Positions 28,994 to 41,622 of a DNA stretch of 64,000 nucleotides are shown piece after piece. Made by a program: the position numbers and the translations under genes. Origin of the DNA: Dermatophagoides farinae (taxonomy: Eukaryota; Arthropoda; Arachnida; Sarcoptiformes; Pyroglyphidae); contig NC_134680.1 of assembly GCF_024713945.1 (NCBI RefSeq), positions 5,205,501-5,269,500 on the forward strand, written 5' to 3'. Below the pieces are notes generated by a model. That model worked only from the letters and a program-made list of their open reading frames with translations. It was not told the DNA's origin and did no database searches. Within the stretch, counting starts at the first letter, position 1; each line of letters begins with the position of its first letter.

Positions 28994-31900
28994 GTTCATT
29001 CATTCAATCATTTATTTATTCATTGAATTCAACATTCATTTCTTCTTTTATCATCATCACCAGCAACAGCAACATCAACATCAACAACAACAGTGTTCCT
29101 ACGGGGACGAGAGCAGTATGTTGTCATCCATTCAATTGATGTGATGTGCATGTGTTTGTATGTGAAAAAAATTTTTTTTTTAGAAGAAAAAAAAATATAA
29201 TAATGTAATATTCATTCAAAAGTTGAAGAATAACCGAAAAAGGATGCCTACATTAATTCATTCATTATGAGTGTGTGTGTGTGTGTGTGTGTGTGTATTC
29301 ATGGAATTTCGCAAAAAAAAAAAAAATAAATAAGGAAATTTGCTCAAACTACATCAAAAATAATGATTGTCTGAATAGTTTTTGTCTTCATTTTTTTTCT
29401 TTTTTAAAAAAAATTCCAAAATTTTTCCGTTTTGAGAATACAAACACAAACAATGATTGGATACATCAAAACAACAACAACAACAACAACAGTACCGTTA
29501 TCATCATCATTTAAGACGGAAATGATTATTATGATGATGACAAGACATTAGAAATGTGTTTCTACTCTCCAGCGAATACAATACAATACAAAAAAACGAA
29601 AAAATTCCTCCAAAAAAAAAAAAAAAAAAGATGACAATAATAATCAAAACAAAACAAAACAAAAAAAGCAGCTGCTTCTTGAATGTTGAACAAAGACATA
29701 TTTTTACATGTAAAAAATTTTGAATGTTGAAATGAAATAATAACATGTGAAAAAAAAGTGACAAACGACACGATATATATATAGACCAAAAAAAAAAAAA
29801 AAAAAAAAATTTTAAAACCCAAAGAACAAAAAAAAGGGGACCATGGGAAAAAATGAATTAATTGTTAGGTGTCAAAAGATGAAAATATGGGTGCAAATAA
29901 AATGACAAACAAAAATGATGTGTGTGTGTGTATGTGCAAATGAGGCATTTTGACTCGATGATGATGACAACCATTATATTGGAGCATTACAACAACAAAG
30001 ATAACAAGTTTCTCTGTCTTGTCATCATCATCATCATCATGTTACATACGATAAAATTTTTCCGTTTTTTTTTTTGGTTCAAATTTTCAATTCACTACAC
30101 CCACTTAAAATGATGGTGAAATTATTTCCGTTCATTGTTTCACATTGTTTGTTTCACATGTATCATCATGTTTTTCTACCAATTTTCAGGTAAGGCAATT
30201 TTTTTTTCTTTCTACCCATCATCATCATCATCATCATCATTATGATCATCGTGGCATTTTATCGCTTTAGGTTATAAAATGGCACAATTTAAAGTTTTTT
30301 TTTTATTCCAGAAGATCATCAGTAACGAATTCCGAGTCAAATTAAAGAATAAAATAATGATGATGACTGAATTTTGATTTTTCATTTTGAATGAATCAAA
30401 CAAAAACAAAATTGACGGCCCTAAGGCTCTATCATGAAAATAAATCGGAAAATATATATATAAAAACAGCGAGTGAATTGACTGAATTGAGCTATTAGTG
30501 TGTGTGTGTGTAACAAAAGAAAGAAAAAATCATTTTTTCCGCTTTCAAACTTTCAAAGATTTTCAAAGATTTTTTTCATTCATTTCTCATTATACGAAAA
30601 CTTAAACTCTAAAATTTTGATATATATGGGATCCGATTCATAAAATCTCTGGTGTGGTGGGGGGAGGAGGAAAAAAACAACAAAAATTCTTTTCTCACTC
30701 TCTCAACACATTCTATAGCAGATAAATATTGTGTGTGTGTGTTCAACTCTTTTTTTTCTGTTTCATAATCATAATGGCCATAATAATAATAATAATAATG
30801 ATATATAGAGTTTGAACAATTATGAAGATTCATTTGTGTGTGTGTGTATGATGAAAACACATTGGTATGTTTTATTTTTTTCCTAGTATTTAATGCAAAT
30901 ATTATGTTTTCGACCAATCATCATATTGAATGATAATTTTTGGTTATTTGTTTTTTTTTCACTATGCAATGCAATATGAATTGAAATCGTGATAAGCAAA
31001 TGAAAAACATATATATAGAGACTCAAGAGAATTCCTTTGTATCATAACCGGTTCAGGTATAAATGTTTTACCCGTGTGTGTATATTATCCCAGATATTAT
31101 GATGATGATGATGATGATTACCATTCATATTCAGTGAATGGATTCCAAAAAACAAAAAAAAAATGGATAGATTTTTTTTTGAGATAATTTTTTTTTCTCT
31201 GATTCAAACAGAATGCAGAGAAGAGCAAAAAAAAAAAAAAACATTCATGTATCCAAAAAGATAAGAGCTCTCTCTCTCTCTCTCTCTCTTGAACATGGAA
31301 TATATTCTTCACATATTAATGGATTCTGATGATAGCCTACTACTACTGTTACTACTACTGGTAGTTAGTTTGATATAATAAATTTCAAAGTTGGAGACAA
31401 AAAATATATATAAAAAAAATACCTGAATGTGAACGTTGTTATCGGACGATAAGATTTATGTGATTCAACATCGGACATTGGCCGTCCCCAGAAATCATTG
31501 TTAAACAATTGCCATATGGTTGTTGTACCGTGTACATCACCATTCTTTACAATGGCTGGTATATCATCATGAACAAAATCACCATTTAATGAATTGATAA
31601 AACAAACAATGCTTATAATTGCAACAATAGAATATGTTAAAATGGTCAATGATGATGATGTTGATGATGATTGGAAATTATTGAAAAATTTAAAATTTTT
31701 CCATTTTCCAATCTGATTGAATAACCACCATTTTTGACAATTTAAACGAATTAATGATAATATCGATGCTGATGATGGTGATAATGATTTGGCCATTAAT
31801 TGTTCAATAATTGGTGGTAATGTCGATGTCAATGTCGATGTCGATGATGATATTGGTGATGATAACATTTTTCTTCTTTTTTCATTCAATCTTGATGCTA

Positions 31901-32159
31901 ATCTTGAATTGATAATAATGGAAGACTTACGATTGGCATTGGATTTTTCATGATTAATGAGATGATTATTTTCTTTTTCATCATCATCACCATCATCATG
32001 ATCATCATCATTTTTCAAACTATCACAACAACAAGAATGAACAATTATTGGATTAAAATTCACATCAAAATGATGATTGCAAATCAAATGTTTATTATCG
32101 GATGATAATGGTGATGATGATGATGATCGATTGATGATCGGTTCAAGTATAGGACGCAT
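11642..32159 (-). CDS. TMTC: TMTC family protein O-mannosyltransferase (TMTC1-like)
   Basis: TMTC1-4 are ER multi-pass proteins with C-terminal TPRs that attach O-mannose to cadherins and related proteins. Twelve exons on the minus strand: 32159-31423, 19282-19034, 18955-18679, 18585-18482, 18379-17957, 17856-17692, 17205-17092, 16855-16703, 14587-14240, 13919-13643, 12644-12360 and 12283-11642. They join in frame to 1257 residues. A hydrophobic segment near 171-190 precedes GDFVHDD, the luminal loop with the acidic pair used for catalysis. FNNDFWG, SHKSYRP, HPIHCEAIASIVGRADLL, SKEIGITILGVC and LPASNLF are family hallmarks. TPR repeats begin near residue 652 (AKAHYNYGNLQQDLGNWNDA) and run for at least six units. 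The N-terminal 170 residues and the C-terminal tail are low-complexity additions, so the protein is longer than human TMTC1. Met at 32186 is an alternative start. A splice acceptor just upstream (about 32198) suggests a 5' UTR intron. Assignment to TMTC1 rather than TMTC2 is tentative. Confidence 0.9.
24316..24346. repeat. CA dinucleotide microsatellite
   Basis: About fifteen CA units inside the large TMTC intron. Confidence 0.85.
25542..25572. repeat. CA dinucleotide microsatellite
   Basis: About fifteen CA units inside the large TMTC intron, preceded by imperfect CATA units. Confidence 0.85.
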
Positions 32160-32186
32160 TTTTCCACACACACACACAAACAGCAA

Positions 32187-35100
32187 ACGATTCTGTAAGG
32201 ATCAAAACAAAAAAAATAAATAAATTCAACCCTAAGAATAAAACGAATCAAATGGGATTTATTTATTTTTTATTTGGAAATTCTTTACCATTCGTGTCTA
32301 TATATCAGATTAAGAAATTAAAGAAGAGAAATGCATTCAAGAATTTATAACATCATTAACATTAAATTGTATCATCGATTACGAATCGATGACACAAATA
32401 CAGCCTAAAGAAAAATAAATACGTTTCTTAAAACGATGAATTTGAATTTGGCTGAAATAATGCAAACAATTATCTGGCAAATGACAACAATGATTTCAGT
32501 GTGATTTAAATTGAAAATTTCCTTTCCATTGGTTAGATGGATGTGGACTATTAAATCAAAATGATTTTGAACAACAAAAACAAAACCAAATTCTATGTCT
32601 ATTGAAAACAAAATGAAAAAGGAATCTGTTTTTTTTCTCTTTCTGTTCAATTTAAAGATTTTCTTTTTATTTTTATTTTTTTTTTTTTTTTGAAATATAA
32701 TACAAATTCAACCATAATGTTGGGACAATTTATTTGGTAAATCTATTGAATTTTGTACTTATAAATAATGAATATCAAAGTATTAAATTGACAATCAATT
32801 TCTATGTGGATGCAAATTAGACGCACACACACACACATACTTATGCAAAGCCATTGAACTTTGCACTCATTTTCTTGGTTGCAATCGAACCATTATTGAA
32901 TAAATTTTCTCATTTTCTTGAAACATCAAAGAATAACGAATTACCGAATGAAAAAAAAAAATTTCATAGATAGAAACACTGAATGGAATGGATGAAAATA
33001 GCATTTCACCGGAACTTTAACAGCAACAACAAAATAGTTAAAATAGATCGACATTCGACAAAGTTTCATCTAGGTCCCAAGTGGCACAAATTTTTTTGTT
33101 CTTTCGATCCAGTAGGAAAAAAAAGTAATTTTCCATAAAATAAAACGACTAAACTAAACCAAATAAAGAAAAAAAAACGAAACCTGGATTCATTCATTCG
33201 ATTCTCAATCGAAAGAAATAAAGAAAGAAAGAAAGAAAGAAAAAAGATCATTTCGAAAATTGGTTAAAATTGTAAATTTTTTTTTCTTGACTAAGCTTCT
33301 GGATTTCTAGCAAAATAGTAACGGGGCAAAAAAAAAAGATTCTCAGTTCACGGTTACTGAGGAAGAAAAATTTTACCAAAATTAAGGCAACCATTAATCA
33401 TCATGTTGAATGTAAACTATGAAAACTTCTTGCACGAGAAAGATTCACTCCTTTGGAGCCGTACAGGATGATGAAAAAAGAGAGAGAGAAAATGAAACAC
33501 CTGGCCCAAGAAAAGTGATTCAAAAAGAAAAACAAAAATTCAAATTTTAAATCGTATCATTTTCACCGAATGAAAACACACAGAATATGCACACAACAGG
33601 GATGATTAGCAGAAATAAAATTGAAGAAAAAAAATAGAAGCAGAAAATTCAATTTGAAAAAGGAATAAAATTCATTGCATTAGAGAGAAAAAAAAGCCGA
33701 TAATTTATTGGATTTTTTTTATATTCTCAACAACAACAACAACAAAAAATCATTGAATCATGATGTATCGAAACAGTTCAGTTTGGTTTCTGAGATCAAT
33801 TTTTTTTATATTCACTTTGATTCTTACTCCTTTTTTGTTCTTATTGAATCTATCCAGAATAAGTCTCTCTCTCTCTGTGTGTGTATATAAGGAACATTCA
33901 TCGTCATTGTCGAGATGGAAAAAAACAATGAATAATGTCAAAAGAAAATGAAATTTATTGTCTATAGAAAAACCAACTAGATACGGAAAAGGGAAAAAAA
34001 TAAAAGACCCATAAGAGCACACAAGAGCATCCGCTACTTATATTCTTTGATCAGGTGATAAATTATAACCAGAAAAAAAACCGATTTCTACATGCGAGTA
34101 CAAGAACTTTGAATTTCAAACTCTTTTTTTTCGTAGTGTTGTTCAAATATTCGATGCGCGGAAGTGAACAAGACAAGACAATCGAAAATTTTTTATTTAT
34201 TCGAGTAAAAAAAAAAATTATTGAAAATCGATTTTCAATTTTTCAATTGCAAAAAATCAAACTAACTGTATTCGGACCATTCGGCTACATACATTTTTTT
34301 TGTTCTATTTATTCCATGCTTTCCATGCCACATTTATCGATATTCATCATGATAGATACTATGTGATTATTATCATGAAACATGGTCTATAGAACATTTC
34401 ATGATAAGAAAATAAAAATCTGAAAGAAATAAAAATCCAAACTACTACTGGACCACCACCATTATCATCATTGAACAACACACACACACACACATGTATA
34501 TAGTAGTAGAATCATACCAATCATCATTATCATCATAATGGCATAAGACATGATATATTGGCGTCCATTTTTCTTAGTTTCAATTTTCTTTTGAAAAAAA
34601 ATGAAAATAATAAAAAAAAGAACAGAATCATCGTCTTTTTGTCTATGATGATCAACATTAAAAAAAAACAAGAAATGTTATAGAAAAGAGAAAAAAACTG
34701 GACAGAATGGATAAGATGATGGTGGAATGATAATACGATGATGATAATAAATAAAAAGAAAAACCATTGTCTAAAGAATTCTGAAGTTTTCTGATTTCCG
34801 GAATCGAACTGAACTGATTGTTTGTAAAGAAAATTTTTCAATAACAAAAAAAAAATGGCAAACCTTTTATCGTTGAAATTTTATTGGAAAATTTTTCTCA
34901 GATGATAATGATTGATGTTTGACACATTTTTAAAACAAACAAACACACAGACAGACACACCACAAAACAATCAGTGATGAATTTTTTCTCACAGCTCAAA
35001 ATTCAATGGGAAAAAAAATTAAATTGAAAGTATCGTTGAAAAGATCCTGATGAATCGTCTGAATCAAATGATTCGGGTTTTTTCATTTTGTTTTGGGCAT

Positions 35101-37009
35101 ATCAAGCTTTTTATACTTTTGAGAATGGGAATCCGTTCCGTGTTGAAAATTTGCTAGCAGCACTATAAATGTAGAAACAACTTGATTTCTATATATATTT
35201 ACAGAATCGGTATTTCAGTTCCATTCCAGAAGAAATGTTTCAATTTTCTATGGTAGAAGCAAAGATAAATATTCAAAAAAAAAATCTGATACGATTTAAA
35301 CATTGAGAAAAATTTGAAAAATTCTGTAAAGTTGATATGAACGTAACAATAATAGGTAACACCTACTTGGAACATTACATTTTCATGAAATCGATCGAAA
35401 TAAACAATCGAAATGATCAAATAAAAAAATGAAATTGACAGGCTTGAAAATTAATAAAGAAAATTTCCGAAAATCAGTAGAGAAAAAATGGCCATTGTTG
35501 ATCTCTATGTGTTTGGAAATAGAAGAATCGATGATTTATATTTATGCATCGTTGATTCGTGATAGCTGCTTCAAGTCAATTGTTCGTGTTGAATGATCCA
35601 AAAAAACATCGATTCTATTTTGATGATGATGATGATGGCTATTTGAACAGCATATATTCCATCGAATCATCAAGAATTGACAAGCTTCCATTCTGCAATA
35701 ACAACGACAGCAACAACAACAAAAAAAGAAAAAGAAAATATGCTAGCCATATTAAATAGACCGAGATCAGCAATTTCGACGGAAAACCCAAATGTTTCGG
35801 TATGAATAATGTTTTTGAACAACAGAGAAATTCGTATTTACGATCTATAGTGGAAAAAAGCAAACGAAAAAAAAAAATAAAATAAGAATTTATACATCAT
35901 TAAACAATAAATATACGGACAATAATACATTGGGCCACGATTATTATTTGTCCTTAAAATCATGTCCAAATTGATCATATTGAATGAATGATCGAATTGA
36001 ATTGAATTGAATTGAATGGTGTGTTTTCAGTTTCCATTATCATCATCATCATCATCATTATTGATCATTTTTATGATTATCATCATCATTGTTGTTGTTA
36101 TTCCTATTATTCTTGAGATTATTCTTTATGAGATCAAAAAAAAGCCTGCTATTGGGGATATTGTGGTTGTTGTTATTATTGTTCGACATGACGATTGATG
36201 GCCATCGGTTATGAATGGAACTGTACAACAACAACAACAATGTATTGGACAATCACATTTCGATGAATTTGATTGAGTGAGGGGCGTTAATTCAAATGAA
36301 AACAAAAAATTGATTATAAGATTCTTTACCAGTGGAATTTGTTCTTTTTTTCTTCTTTCATTTTCTTGGCTACATTATCATCTTGATCGGTATTTGATTT
36401 TTTTTCCAATATTTCTATCGAAGAATTCTAGTGGTCGGTCGGTAGGCGAAGTAGTTTTTCCATTTCTGTTAATACTCTTCATCATCATATTATTCAAACA
36501 ACATACAGTCTTTACATTTCAAGATTTTTGATCATCAGCAAGAAAAAAAGATTGATTTTACATGATAATATATGTGGAATTTTAATATGCATAATTTATG
36601 GAATTTTCCGGTGAAATAATAATAAAAAAAAAATGAATGAACCAACCATTCAACCAAAAAAAAAGTTATTATTATAACGATAACAATAATAATTGAACCG
36701 CCAACATCAATTTTCGATCGGTTACATAAAGTAAAAAAATCATTCATTGATCCGATCAATCAAAAAAAAAAAGTTTCAGATGCCATTATCGTAGATCGAC
36801 TTATCAACATTCATCATCGGCTAAAATCATATATCCAAGAAGAATTTTTTTTTTTTTTTTGAAAATTGTTGTCCCTGTTCATAGATAACGAATGATTCAA
36901 TCTTGTATTCGAATTATTAAATGATGAAAATTCTTATAATTGTTGTTTCATTTATTACAGATACATTATACAAAAGAGACATAAAGTGAATTCGAAAAAT
37001 TGGCAACAA
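32187..37009. other. Intergenic DNA upstream of TMTC
   Basis: 4.8 kb with no recognisable protein, tRNA or rRNA. It contains AAAG repeats near 33220-33245, short CA/TG and CT runs, and GAATT repeats near 35996-36016. It should hold the TMTC promoter and any 5' UTR exon, but I cannot place either one. Confidence 0.55.
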
Positions 37010-38059
37010 TTATTTCTTGTCCATATCATTTAGTTGAAATTGTTTTTGAAAATGTTCCAGATCATAATGTTTTGTCGATCGAAAATCATTGTAACGATAC
37101 CATATGACTAATAATAAAATCAATGTTGCAAATATCGATAAGAATATAATAGAAACAAGCCATAATATTTCCATATTGTCCATATTTATATCATTATTGA
37201 TGATGCAATTGAATTCTTGATTTGAACTAAAATCACTGAATAAATCATAACGGTATTCAGTATCGAATAGATGACTTTGAATTTGTAATCGATAATTTTC
37301 ATTCGATAAATTTCGAATTATCACAGACTAAATTTGAATGGAGATTAATATTAAAAAAATCGTTTTGATTTTAAAAATCAATTCAACTTACATATGGATC
37401 GATCACCTGTTGTGAATCGTTTTGGATCGAAACAACTGCCCAATACAAATGATTAGGATCGGTATTTGGCCACCATTCTATACGAAATGAATATTTGCCT
37501 TCTTGATGGACAGGAATAGGAGGTGACCATCGAACTAAAAGTTCATTTGGATTCAAACAAAATAACTCATTGATCTTTGGTACAGATGGTGCTTGCATAC
37601 GAGTACGAAATCGACCACTTTCAATCACATTGCCATCTATCAATTTCGTTATCCGATACCAACATTTCGGTTCTGTAAATTCAATGGAATAAATTATATG
37701 ATATATTTTAATATAGCAGTTAAAAAACATACCAAGATTGTCAAATGTATGACGTTGATAACTGCGTTTTGGTTCCAAATTCATATCAGCTTGTATCGTT
37801 TTTTGATCATCATTTATCAATACAAATCGACAAATGGTACTAGAATGTGAACAATGTAATTCAAACGTAGCCATCGTATCGGTCGTATTAATTTTGATAA
37901 TATCCTGGACTGGTGAAAAAATCTCTCCTATGTAGAGAAAAAAAATTGTTAAATTTCAAAAAATGTTTCAGTTACAGAAGCCCAAAACTTACGTGCTTCA
38001 GTCCAAACGCTAATCAGTAACGAACAGCAAACGAAATATGGAAATTTAATCATTTTCAT
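37010..38059 (-). CDS. Orphan single-pass membrane protein with FN3-like ectodomain
   Basis: I do not recognise a family member by name. Four exons on the minus strand (38059-37993, 37927-37733, 37672-37392, 37327-37010) join in frame to 286 residues. Residues 1-22 form a signal peptide (hydrophobic core YFVCCSLLISVW). The ectodomain looks like two beta-sandwich units: a cysteine-containing one to about residue 110, then an FN3-like unit with ELLVRWSPP and FRIEWWPN and later NYRLQIQSHLFDTEYRYDLFSD. A transmembrane helix spans about 235-257 and is followed by a short 29-residue cytoplasmic tail without obvious kinase or tyrosine motifs. The layout resembles a short cytokine-receptor or adhesion type I protein; that is inference from architecture. 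It is transcribed divergently from the serpin. Confidence 0.75.
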
Positions 38060-38469
38060 TGTTGTTGCTGGTTACTGGTTTGTCGTGTTGTTGGCGGACG
38101 AATGTGGACAAATGATGACCGATCCTTGTGACACATGTTGGTATTTATAGCAAATCTTCGAGATTTTATTGCACTTTCATATCAAGGTGATTTATTCTTA
38201 TTCGATAATTACCATACGTTTGTGTTTGATTACAGGGGCAGATACTACACGTATATATTTAATTTAATCTATGATTGTAATCGTTGATAAGAGATGGCAG
38301 CGGTGATATATTTATATTGTTTTTTTTTTGTTTTTGTTTTGTTTTTTGGCGTGGCAATGTGATTAGTGTGTTTGAACTTGGTGTGTAAATCCAATTCTCG
38401 ATCAAATCAAATGATAAAATAAGACGACAATTTTCACCTGTAATAAAGCCAAACAATAATCCACTAGCA
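38060..38469. promoter_or_regulatory. Shared promoter region, FN3 receptor / serpin
   Basis: 410 nt separate the two divergent start codons, so both promoters and 5' UTRs must lie here unless distant exons exist. No specific element is identified. Confidence 0.45.
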
Positions 38470-39678
38470 ATGAGTTCCAACGATTCGATAGATTTGATTT
38501 TGAATTTAACTAAAAGCCTGCATAATTTTGGTTCGAATCTATTATTATGTCCTTATTCATTGTTAACAGCATTATCAATGTTAATTGCGGGCAGTCGTGA
38601 TAAAACACGTGAAGAATTATTGCAAGTTTTATATTCAAAATCATTATCGGACAAAGAAATCGTACCATTTCTGGAACAAATTGGTCGTAAACATCGAGAA
38701 TTTCTGGAATCGCATAAAAATGTATGGCATCAAGCTAGCTTGGTTTATTGTCGTAATGATGTAATGTTGGATGCTTTATTCGCTCGATCATTATCACAAA
38801 TGTTTATGGCTCAAACTAAACAATTGGATTTTCATCCAAACAAATCCGGTGATGCTGTACGTGTGATCAATCAGGATGTATGCAAAGAAACCAATGGTCG
38901 TATCGAACAAATCGTTAGTCAATTAGATCCAAATTTCGCCTTATTACTTATCGATGCTATTCATTTCAAAGATATTTGGGCCAAACAATTTGAACAATCA
39001 AAAAGTCATATGGCATCATTTCGATTAAGCGATGGACGAACCATAGTAGAAACATGGATGATGCAAAAGACCGAAATATTTAATTATTGCCATTATGAAT
39101 CATTGAATGTAAAGGCAATTCAATTGCCTTATCAATCGAATCAAAAATTAGCTATGCTAATTCTTCTACCATCTAACGATACCGGTGATGATGATAATGG
39201 TGATAATGATAATCAACCAAAGAATTCTGCAATTAAAACATTGGTCAATCGAATGAACCTTGGTCATTTGAAAGCCATTCTGGATGAGATGATAGCTACT
39301 ACACCACAAAAAGTTGAATTATCATTACCACGTTTCAAAATATGTTCAACTCATCATCAATTGATTGAACATTTTCGTCAATTGGGTATACGATCCATTT
39401 TTGATCAATGTCAAGCCAATCTTTCTGCAATGTTGACGAATGTTGCTAATAATAATCCAAAGCTTTATGTTTCCGAAGTGATACAGAAAGCAATGATTGA
39501 AGTGAATGAACAAGGTACCGAAGCAATGGCTATTACCAAAGTATCCGTAAGAAATAAACGTTCAGCTGAATTTATTGAAGAAATGATTTGTGATCGACCG
39601 TTCATGTTCATGATCATTCAATCTGATCCATTGAACGTGTTGTTTTCTGGAATACTCGAAAATCCGTTATTATCTTAG
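38470..39678 (+). CDS. Serpin, intracellular type, probably inhibitory
   Basis: Single-exon, 402-residue serine-protease-inhibitor-fold protein. The start is preceded by no signal peptide: MSSNDSIDLILNLTKSLH leads directly into the conserved helix A region and LLLCPYSLLTALSMLIAGSR, as in ov-serpins. Near the C terminus the reactive-centre loop hinge EQGTEAMAITKV has the small residues at P15-P10 expected of an inhibitor. It is followed by the basic stretch SVRNKRS, so counting from the hinge puts a Lys or Arg at P1 and predicts trypsin-like targets. The C-terminal signature DRPFMFMIIQ and LFSGILENP matches the family. A D/N-rich insert (DDDNGDNDN) sits in a surface loop near residue 245. A secreted form made from an upstream exon cannot be excluded. 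Confidence 0.95.
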   Translation: MSSNDSIDLILNLTKSLHNFGSNLLLCPYSLLTALSMLIAGSRDKTREELLQVLYSKSLSDKEIVPFLEQIGRKHREFLESHKNVWHQASLVYCRNDVMLDALFARSLSQMFMAQTKQLDFHPNKSGDAVRVINQDVCKETNGRIEQIVSQLDPNFALLLIDAIHFKDIWAKQFEQSKSHMASFRLSDGRTIVETWMMQKTEIFNYCHYESLNVKAIQLPYQSNQKLAMLILLPSNDTGDDDNGDNDNQPKNSAIKTLVNRMNLGHLKAILDEMIATTPQKVELSLPRFKICSTHHQLIEHFRQLGIRSIFDQCQANLSAMLTNVANNNPKLYVSEVIQKAMIEVNEQGTEAMAITKVSVRNKRSAEFIEEMICDRPFMFMIIQSDPLNVLFSGILENPLLS

Positions 39679-39768
39679 GATTTTGTTGACAAAAGTAATC
39701 TTAAATTAAAATTTTGTTTAAATTAATGATGAAATTTTATTAGGAAAAATATTTTATTGTCAAATTTT

Positions 39769-39774
39769 AATAAA
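39769..39774 (+). terminator. Polyadenylation signal of the serpin gene
   Basis: AATAAA lies 91 nt after the serpin stop codon, in a U-rich context. Confidence 0.6.
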
Positions 39775-40255
39775 AAGATTTCAAAAATATTCCTCGTGTT
39801 TGTGTGTGTGTGTGTATGTAACCAATGATACCGTCGTCTTAGGGTAATTGACCTTCACGGATTTTCGGTTCTCGAACCTGTTCTTGTTGTTCTTAGATTT
39901 AAATGATGGATGAACGTGACGAGGCGGAGCTTTCCAATAGGCAATAGTCTTTGGGTCAGCAAGAATTTTTGTCTTTAACCAACAGGTTCGAAATCGATGA
40001 GTATCGAAAGCGAAAAGTGGTAAAAGTGATTATCATCATCATAAACAATAACAAATCTGTTTCATTTCAGCCGTCAAAATTGTCATTTTTGAATGTTGAC
40101 TGTTGTTGTTTATTGTTGATAGATGTTTGTTGAGTGTGAATATTCAAACGATAATTGGATGAATGTTTGATATCAAATGGCCTAAATCTAAAAATTTCAA
40201 ATTCAATTGAATATGATGAATTTATAATCAATTGAGCCATCAAATCAACAGCATC

Positions 40256-40282
40256 AAAAAAAAAAAAAAAAAAAAAAAAAAA
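40256..40282 (+). repeat. 27-nt adenine run just upstream of the TMEM98 start
   Basis: A perfect A tract ends 29 nt before the TMEM98 ATG. If transcription starts upstream, it lies in the 5' UTR. Confidence 0.8.
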
Positions 40283-40311
40283 TAATAAACAACGAACTAA
40301 CAACCGACGAT

Positions 40312-41223
40312 ATGGACGAAGTGGAAAGCATTGAAAATATTGTCATAATTGCCATCATAATTCTGTTGGTTGTATTTGCCGGTTCATTAATAGCATTGAT
40401 TATTATTTGTTATCAACGAGGCAATTACCTTAATAAAGGTGATTTCTTTTTTCGTACAAAATCTTCATTTCATCATTTCAATGATGATGATACACGCTTC
40501 GGTCTGGATCATACACATCTTATTTCACCGAAAGGTTTTTCTGTTTCAAATGTAAAACGTGTTGGTAAAAAGAATGGTAATATTACCGCCGCTAATATGG
40601 AACTGGATGATGTAAGGCTTCATCCGAATATCGATCAAATATTATCGAATACACAATGGGTTGATGATGCTACCGGTTTGATTCCACATTGTCTTGCTTT
40701 ATTGAAAGGATGTCATCATCTTACTGAACGTTTGGTTGCGGCAACAATGTCAGCAATGCCAAGATTTACTGAAACTGAACAACGAATGAAATTATTCGAA
40801 ATTGGTCGTGTAGCACCTACAATAAGTGCACGTGTTGATGATGTTGTCGAAGCTATGTATCCACCATTAGATCCACGACTACTCGAATCTCGTTGTTTAT
40901 CATTATTACTTTCGGTATCACGATTAGCTATTGTAATCATTTATACATGTGCTATTCGTGGTAAATGGATCGATGATGAACTCAAAGGTTTGGAGCTACA
41001 GCTAAAGGTAATAAACATATTGATGATGTAAAAATCAAATTAATCTTTTTACAATGAAAAATTGCAGATATTACACGAAGTTGGTCAAACTTTACTGGTC
41101 AATGGCGATGATGCGCATAAACCACCGATCCAAAATGATAATAATCCAGATACAGAGAGCAATAACGCTGGTAATAACAATCAACAAATAGATGGCTCAA
41201 ATAAAGTAGAATCAATCCAATGA
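40312..41223 (+). CDS. TMEM98: TMEM98 homologue
   Basis: TMEM98 is a single-pass ER or cell-surface protein. In vertebrates it restrains the autoproteolytic transcription factor MYRF. Two exons, 40312-41007 and 41068-41223, split by a 60-nt intron, give 283 residues. An N-terminal transmembrane helix at about residues 9-36 ends in the ICYQR motif, comparable to the CRQR of vertebrate TMEM98. The conserved core then follows: MELDDVRLHPNIDQIL, WVDDATGLIPHCLALLKGCH, LTERLVAATM, RVDDVVEAMYPPLDPRLLE and LLLSVSRL. The C-terminal 50 residues are Asn/Gln-rich and unconserved. The insert between the helix and the core is longer than in vertebrates. Confidence 0.93.
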
Positions 41224-41622
41224 TTGATCCAAGAATTCACATTCTTTTATTCGAAAAAAACAAGTAACAAATTATCAATCAATCAATAATTATTTTTTGT
41301 GTATTGACAAAATTGAAATGAAAAAAAATCCAGGTATAAATAATTGTATTCGTAGTGAAAACATTGTTTCACTCTCTCTCACACACAAGCATATAATATA
41401 TTTACATTTCCTATGAAAATTATATTGCTCATATCCAGTTTCATAATATAAGATTACGCCATCATACATGACAAGGTCCCTTTTGCAGTAACATTATTGT
41501 TTTGGATATTTGATCACAACTGAAAATGAAAAACAAACCAAATGGCTGAAATCTAAATGATAATCACATGTATGTTGAGATTACAAAATGATGAAAAAAA
41601 AGATTTTCATGGCAACAAACGA

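Larger units (their letters stand above)
19283..31422 (-). other. 12.1-kb first coding intron of the TMTC gene
   Basis: The arginine codon split AG|A across this gap fixes both ends: donor CAG|gta at 31422 and acceptor cag at 19283-19285 on the minus strand. I looked for nested genes and found none. Its open frames (for example 22832-23224, 24116-24316, 27438-27728) are homopolymer- or repeat-driven and resemble no family. It is rich in CA/TG, GTT and ATC/ATG arrays and long A/T runs. Confidence 0.75.
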
